This document shows, piece after piece, positions 5,828 through 9,954 of a DNA stretch of 9,954 bases (positions are counted from its first letter, which is position 1; every line of letters starts with the position of its first letter). The translations under genes and the position numbers were made by a program. Source of the stretch: JBLHLB01 sp047618505 (GTDB taxonomy: Bacteria > Planctomycetota > UBA1135 > GCA-002686595); the NCBI GenBank assembly GCA_047618505.1, contig JBLHLB010000133.1, positions 1-9,954 of the forward strand. Direction: 5' to 3'. Below the pieces are notes generated by a model. It saw only the letters and a program-made list of their open reading frames with translations, was not told the DNA's origin and searched no databases.

Positions 5828-6784
5828 TTACTTGGTGGATTTGGAAAGGGCGGGCTTCCCGTTATCGGCTTCGCAGATGACACGGAAGCCAGCGAAGGGG
5901 CCGTCGGCCAACCACCAGGGGCTCTTGGGAAGCTGGGGGTCCGTGGCGTTCCAACCCTTGTGCGGGATGGAACGATAGAAGCTATTGGCCTTCTTGCTGC
6001 GATCCTGGAAGGAACCACCGCGCATCACATAGCCGCCTGCGGTCGTCGTGCACCACTCGGAACTGTTGCCGTAGATGTCGAAGAGGCCCAGGGGATTCGC
6101 GGGCAGCGTTCCAACCGCGTGGGTCTTGAGATTCGAGTTGAGCCGGAACCAGCCCTGCTGCTTGAACTCCTCTTGGTCGTCACCGAACCACCAGCGACCG
6201 GCGGAGCGCGGCGTGCCAGCGCGTGCCGCGTGTTCCCATTCATCTTCTGTCGGCAGGCGAAAGCGCTTGCCCGTCTTGACCGTCAACCACTCGCACAGGG
6301 ACAGGGCGCCCTGGTGGGAGATCGAGATCGCCGGCCATCCGTTGTGACCGTAGCCACGATCCGTTGCGATGTAGGGGTTCGTCGGTCGGGAAATGCCATC
6401 GGGGTCAGCCTTCCCGCGTCGATCGGGCTCCGGCAGGTCGAAGCGGAAAACCAGGACGTCGTAGAGATCCCAGGTCACTTCGGTGGAGAGCATGTAAAAG
6501 GGCGCCACCTCGACTTCGACGATCTCCTTGGTGGCCTCGCCCCCCTCCTCAGGAGCCGCAACCTCGCGCTCCACGTCAACCACACCACCAGGAATGGGGA
6601 TCATGGTGAAGGAAATGGTAGTCCCGGGTATTGTCTGCTCGAACGATTCCATCGCTTCGGGCAACTCATCCATGCGTTGCTGAGCGGAGGTGGAGAGACC
6701 GAACAACAGGAACAAGCCCAGCCCGAGTAGCCGAACAGGTAGACCCGGAAAACTGAGCTTGACGGAACAACGCGCGATACACAT
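5828..6784 (-). CDS. SUMF1/formylglycine-generating-enzyme-like domain protein, secreted
   Basis: A 318-residue protein with an N-terminal signal peptide (hydrophobic residues about 16-31, likely cleavage after STSA near 34) and one FGE-sulfatase (SUMF1) domain. Domain landmarks run in order: APFYMLSTEVTWDLYD (94-109), RLPTEDEWEHAARAG (176-190), GLFDIYGNSSEW (233-244), RGGSF (255-259) and FAGFR (297-301). True formylglycine-generating enzymes convert a sulfatase cysteine using a copper ion held by two C-terminal cysteines. The region after RGGSF here (QDRSKKANSFYRS) has no cysteine, and no sulfatase gene is nearby. I therefore infer a non-FGE role, such as a structural, binding or other oxidative SUMF1 paralogue. 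The ATG at 6784 directly precedes the signal peptide. It overlaps the 5' end of the divergent open frame, so its promoter must lie inside the neighbouring gene's start region. Confidence 0.88.
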   Translation of the reverse strand: MCIARCSVKLSFPGLPVRLLGLGLFLLFGLSTSAQQRMDELPEAMESFEQTIPGTTISFTMIPIPGGVVDVEREVAAPEEGGEATKEIVEVEVAPFYMLSTEVTWDLYDVLVFRFDLPEPDRRGKADPDGISRPTNPYIATDRGYGHNGWPAISISHQGALSLCEWLTVKTGKRFRLPTEDEWEHAARAGTPRSAGRWWFGDDQEEFKQQGWFRLNSNLKTHAVGTLPANPLGLFDIYGNSSEWCTTTAGGYVMRGGSFQDRSKKANSFYRSIPHKGWNATDPQLPKSPWWLADGPFAGFRVICEADNGKPALSKSTK

Positions 6785-6794
6785 GAAACTGTGG
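6759..6794 (+). promoter_or_regulatory. weak candidate promoter for the ApbE-DUF1080 gene
   Basis: TTGACG (6759-6764) matches five of six -35 consensus bases. At a 17-nt spacing it is followed by CATGAA, a poor -10 element. If used, transcription would start near 6794, just ahead of the GTG at 6816 and inconsistent with a start at 6783. This is suggestive only. Confidence 0.2.
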
Positions 6795-6815
6795 CCCTAC
6801 TCAAAAGGCGGACTC

Positions 6816-9146
6816 GTGAAAGACAACGGACTTCGGATGGGTTGGCGACCCCTCTCTATCAGTTGCGTAATAGCCCTTACCCTAGGGGCCGTCGGCGGCA
6901 CCGCAACTGGGCAAGGAGAAACCGAGTCGCTTTCGCGCTTTGAGTATAAGCGCTTAGTCATGGGGACGCAGGCCCGTCTGCTTCTCTGGGGGGAGAACGA
7001 GGAGGTGGCCCTCACTGCCGCCCGTGCCGCCTTTGCGGAAATGGACGAGATAGACGCCCACATGTCGGACTGGAATCCGGACAGCGAGCTGTCCCAGATG
7101 TCCCTCCACGCCGGTGGGGACGCTGTCCCGGCCACCCCCGCCCTCCTCGAAGTGCTCGACCTAGCCTGTGAAGTCTCGCGGGTAACCGGCGGCGCCTTCG
7201 ATCCGACCCTCGGACCCCTTACGAAACTCTGGCGTGAATGCCGGGAAAGCGAAACCTTACCGACGCAGCAGCAGCTGGAAGAAGCCATCGAGCGCACCGG
7301 GGTCGACCTCGTATTCGTGGACCGCGCCGCCGGCACCCTGCGCCTGGCCGTGCCCGAAATGGAATTGGACCTGGGCGGAATCGCCAAGGGCTTCGCCTGT
7401 GACCGCGCCCTTGAGGTCATGGGCACGCGGGGCGTGACGCGCGCCCTGGTGGAAATCGGCGGCGACTTCGCGGCCGGTGACCCGCCCCCTGGGAAGGAAG
7501 GTTGGGAGCTCGCGACTGCCTGTGGTACGGACGGCGCGCACTCCCCCAGCTTCCGCGTCGCGAACCAGGGCGTCGCCACTTCGGGTGACACTTTTCAGTA
7601 CTTCGAAGTCGACGGCCAACGCTATGGGCATGTGATCGATCCGAGCACTGGGCTCGGTGCAACGGAATCGAATTGCGCCACGGTCATCGCCCCCACGGGC
7701 GCCCTGGCGGATGCACTGGCAAGTGTTGCTAGCTTGCCCAATCAAGCTGCGCTACCGCGCGCCTTGGCGCAGTACGACGCGCGTTTAGTGACCATGCAGC
7801 CTGCTAAGAAAGTCAACTCAAAGCCCACAACACAACAGAGCGCCCCGCGACCCGGCGCTGACCCCAAGTCACAGGATGCGCCTCGACACGGCGACTTCGG
7901 CGCCTGGGTTCCGATCTTCGATGGCAACACCTTGAAGGGCTGGACCACGACCGGCGGTCGCTACGACGGCGCAGCCGTTTGGAGCGTTGAGGACTACTGC
8001 CTCGTGGGCCACACCGGTGAAAACAATGCCGGCGGTTTGATCTACACCGAGGAGATGTACAGCTCCTTCGAGTTGGCCATGGACGTCTGGATCGACTACC
8101 CCTTCGACAGCGGCGTATTCACCAACATGCTGCCGCCGGATACGGGGCTCAAGGGTTTGCAACTGACCCTGGACTACCGCCCCACCGGTCAGGTCGGCGC
8201 GATCTACGCTGACGGTTTCCTGTTTGAAAACAAGGAAGGCTCCGCCAAGTGGAAGCGCGGGGAATGGAACCACGTACGCGTCCGCCAAACGGGCTTTGAT
8301 CGGCGTTTGCGCTTCTGGTTGAACGAAGAGCTCGTCACCGACTTCAGCATGGCCAAGGACGCCGTTGGCTACGCACCCCACGGACGCATCGGTCTGCAGG
8401 TTCACGGTGGCGGCAGCGAAGGCGAAGGCAACCAGGTAAAGTTCCGCGGCATTCGTATTCGCGAGTTGCCGGTCTTCGATGACGAGACTCTTCCGTTGCA
8501 CACGGGCCCCAACGGCATGTTCGACTTTGGCGCCCCCGCCAAGGAGAAAGGCTGGCGCAGCATGCTAGCCAACGACTCCATGGACGCCTTCGACCTCCCG
8601 GGCAAGAACGTCTACGAGGTCAAGGACGGAACTCTGTCTATGCCCGCAAATGCCGATGGCGGCGTCCTACGCTCGAAAGACGACTTCAAGGACTTCCGCA
8701 TGCGCCTGGACTTCGTGGTGCCCTACATGGGCAACTCCGGCGTCTATCTGCGCTCTGCGCGGGACGATACGAACCCCTCCTACTCGGGAGCCGAAATTCA
8801 GATTCTCGATGACGAGCACTGGGAGTCGGTGACTAATTCGACCCTAGCTCCCTGGCAGTTCACCGGCAGTCTCTACGGCACAGTGCCTGCCGGGAAGCAC
8901 GGCCGCCTGGCCGCCAACGGACGCTGGAACACCTACGAGATCCTCGTGCGTGGAGATAGGTATGCCGTCGCCCTGAACGGTTACATCCTCTACGACGTGC
9001 GCACCTCCGAACTTACGCCGACCCAGGGCGCGCCCTTTGCAGAGCGCGCAAAGACTGGCTTCGTCGGCGTCCAAACGCATGGACCGGCCCAGGCCCGGCC
9101 GGATGACGTACTCGCTTTCCGCAACTGGTTCATCCAGGGGCAATAG
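6816..9146 (+). CDS. ApbE (FAD:protein FMN transferase) fused to two DUF1080 / 3-keto-disaccharide hydrolase-like domains
   Basis: A 776-residue exported fusion. Residues 1-34 form a signal peptide (MGWRPLSISCVIALTLG). Residues about 43-310 form an ApbE domain, which in characterised members transfers FMN from FAD onto a threonine or serine of exported flavoproteins. Landmarks are MGT (49), WNPDSEL (86), TGGAFDPTLGPL (124), LDLGGIAKGFACDRA (184), VEIGGD (212), HVIDPSTG (272) and the Mg-binding-type aspartate in LADALAS (299). A polar K/Q/P-rich linker (about 325-360) leads to DUF1080 domain 1 (364 to about 553: WVPIFDGNTLKGW, DSGVF) and domain 2 (580-774: NSGVYLRS, EIQILDDEH, WNTYEI). DUF1080 folds as a concanavalin-like sandwich and includes 3-keto-disaccharide hydrolases. 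I prefer the GTG at 6816, preceded by AAGGCGGA. The ATGs at 6783 and 6837 are alternatives, while 6690 would overlap the divergent gene. A PHP gene follows after 3 nt. The domain calls are firm; joint function is inference. Confidence 0.9.
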   Translation: MKDNGLRMGWRPLSISCVIALTLGAVGGTATGQGETESLSRFEYKRLVMGTQARLLLWGENEEVALTAARAAFAEMDEIDAHMSDWNPDSELSQMSLHAGGDAVPATPALLEVLDLACEVSRVTGGAFDPTLGPLTKLWRECRESETLPTQQQLEEAIERTGVDLVFVDRAAGTLRLAVPEMELDLGGIAKGFACDRALEVMGTRGVTRALVEIGGDFAAGDPPPGKEGWELATACGTDGAHSPSFRVANQGVATSGDTFQYFEVDGQRYGHVIDPSTGLGATESNCATVIAPTGALADALASVASLPNQAALPRALAQYDARLVTMQPAKKVNSKPTTQQSAPRPGADPKSQDAPRHGDFGAWVPIFDGNTLKGWTTTGGRYDGAAVWSVEDYCLVGHTGENNAGGLIYTEEMYSSFELAMDVWIDYPFDSGVFTNMLPPDTGLKGLQLTLDYRPTGQVGAIYADGFLFENKEGSAKWKRGEWNHVRVRQTGFDRRLRFWLNEELVTDFSMAKDAVGYAPHGRIGLQVHGGGSEGEGNQVKFRGIRIRELPVFDDETLPLHTGPNGMFDFGAPAKEKGWRSMLANDSMDAFDLPGKNVYEVKDGTLSMPANADGGVLRSKDDFKDFRMRLDFVVPYMGNSGVYLRSARDDTNPSYSGAEIQILDDEHWESVTNSTLAPWQFTGSLYGTVPAGKHGRLAANGRWNTYEILVRGDRYAVALNGYILYDVRTSELTPTQGAPFAERAKTGFVGVQTHGPAQARPDDVLAFRNWFIQGQ

Positions 9147-9149
9147 TCC

Positions 9150-9954
9150 ATGTCCAAACCCAAGATGTCCCACAACAACACCCTCCCCCGTTCCGCCCGT
9201 AGCCTCGCCTCCCTTTGGATTCCCCTGGCCCTGGGCGGCATGCTCCTGGCAGCCGGCAAAGTCCCCTTCGACGCCTATTCCTCCGGTGACGACTCCGGTA
9301 CTGGCGAAGCGCGTTGGTGGCGTGGCAACACGCACACCCACACTCTCTGGAGCGACGGGGACGCACCGCCGAACCTGGTGGCCAAGCGTTACCGCGAAGC
9401 CGGTTATGACTTCCTGGTCCTGAGCGATCACAACATTTTGTCCCAGGGCGAGCGTTGGTTCCCGGTCACCGCAGGCGGTCGATTGACGCCCGCGCGGCTG
9501 GCCGCGCTCAAGTCGGAACTCGGCCAGGACATCATCACGACGCGCGTGCGCACCGAGGACGGTGTGGAAATCGAGGAGCTCCTTCTACCGACCCTCGCGG
9601 AAACCCGCGCTCTCTTTGAACAGCCGGACGAGTTCATGATGATTGAAGGTGAAGAGATCACCGACGGTTTCGACGGTCGCCCTGTGCACGTAAACGGCAT
9701 CAACCTCACGGAGAAGATCGCCCCCCAGGGCGGCGAGTCTTACCTCGATACGGTGCAACGCAACTTCGACGCTGTTGCGGAACAGGGTGCGCGCCTCGGT
9801 CGCCCGACCTTGGCACACCTGAACCACCCGAACTTCCAGTGGGCCGTGCGCGGCTCCGAAGACTTCATGAGCCTGAAAGGCGAAGCCTTCGTTGAGATCT
9901 ACAACGGACACCCCTCCACGCGCGAGGCCGGCGATGAGGATCACCAATCCATCG
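9150..9954 (+). CDS. PHP-domain metallohydrolase (CehA/McbA-like), 3' partial
   Basis: The ATG at 9150 lies 3 nt after the preceding stop, indicating translational coupling, with an AGGGG sequence upstream. The frame is open to the window edge (268 codons). A hydrophobic segment at residues 19-36 (LASLWIPLALGGMLLAAG) is a signal peptide or membrane anchor. The PHP domain follows: RGNTHTHTLWSDG (58-70, H62 and H64), DFLVLSDHN (87-95, D93 and H94), MIEGEEIT (164-171), HVNGI (180-184) and AHLNHPNFQW (222-231, H223 and H226), then FVEIYNGH. These are the metal-binding residues of a trinuclear PHP active site, so the enzyme is probably catalytically intact. PHP members hydrolyse phosphoesters; CehA/McbA-type proteins act on carbamate or other esters. 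The substrate is not evident. Context suggests an extracytoplasmic partner of the ApbE-DUF1080 fusion. The C-terminus is missing from the window. Confidence 0.9.
   Translation, partial: MSKPKMSHNNTLPRSARSLASLWIPLALGGMLLAAGKVPFDAYSSGDDSGTGEARWWRGNTHTHTLWSDGDAPPNLVAKRYREAGYDFLVLSDHNILSQGERWFPVTAGGRLTPARLAALKSELGQDIITTRVRTEDGVEIEELLLPTLAETRALFEQPDEFMMIEGEEITDGFDGRPVHVNGINLTEKIAPQGGESYLDTVQRNFDAVAEQGARLGRPTLAHLNHPNFQWAVRGSEDFMSLKGEAFVEIYNGHPSTREAGDEDHQSI

Noticed and set aside
5768..6730. 320-codon plus-strand open frame
   Set aside because: It is exactly antisense to the SUMF1-like gene, has no domain features, and its composition follows from the codon usage of the opposite strand.
6797..7591. 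264-codon minus-strand open frame
   Set aside because: It is antisense to the ApbE domain, which has unmistakable motifs on the plus strand. Its serine/arginine-rich composition is typical of a shadow frame.
7869..8501. 210-codon minus-strand open frame
   Set aside because: It is antisense to the first DUF1080 domain, with no recognisable domain.
1..9954. CRISPR array, tRNA, rRNA or insertion sequence
   Set aside because: I saw no regularly spaced repeats, no cloverleaf-like or rRNA segments, and no transposase-like frame or matched terminal inverted repeats.

Overview
The window is a GC-rich bacterial segment with ten gene calls, two of them degraded. The right two thirds combines a Tat-exported Gfo/Idh/MocA oxidoreductase, a secreted SUMF1-type protein, an ApbE flavin transferase carrying DUF1080 (3-keto-disaccharide hydrolase) domains, and a PHP metallohydrolase with an N-terminal membrane segment. 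That mix is typical of Planctomycetota and related PVC-like or marine lineages. This assignment is inferred from protein families only; no rRNA or tRNA is present to confirm it.

Left part (1-4411). A PPOX-type flavoprotein enters from the left edge (2-592, +), followed by a small membrane protein (718-1053, +). Both converge on a leftward-reading, lower-GC, poorly recognisable block. That block holds a tandem duplication: two diverged copies (about 1108-1860 and 1964-2785), each with a four-helix membrane protein gene and the 3' end of the gene upstream of it. In the right copy the upstream gene is a lipoprotein split by a frameshift (2631-3100). In the left copy only a start-less 3' remnant survives (1736-1924). 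Further right are a 90-residue membrane protein (3193-3465, -) and a VOC/glyoxalase-fold protein (3728-4090, -), separated by short hairpins and a small GGGGTTA repeat. Bases 4091-4411 hold no gene but contain a strong GC-rich hairpin that may end the next operon.

Right part (4412-9954). Two divergent transcription units meet head to head near 6784-6816. Leftward: the SUMF1-like protein (5828-6784), then the Gfo/Idh/MocA oxidoreductase (4412-5740). Rightward: a three-domain ApbE-DUF1080-DUF1080 fusion (6816-9146), then a PHP-domain protein starting 3 nt later and running off the window (9150-9954). All four products carry export or membrane-targeting sequences.

Working hypothesis (inference): the divergent pair is an extracytoplasmic unit for 3-keto-sugar or glycan oxidation. 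The Gfo/Idh/MocA enzyme would oxidise a sugar hydroxyl and the DUF1080 domains would bind or cleave the keto-glycoside. The ApbE domain would install covalent FMN on an exported redox partner that is not encoded in the window. Substrate and partner cannot be read from the sequence.
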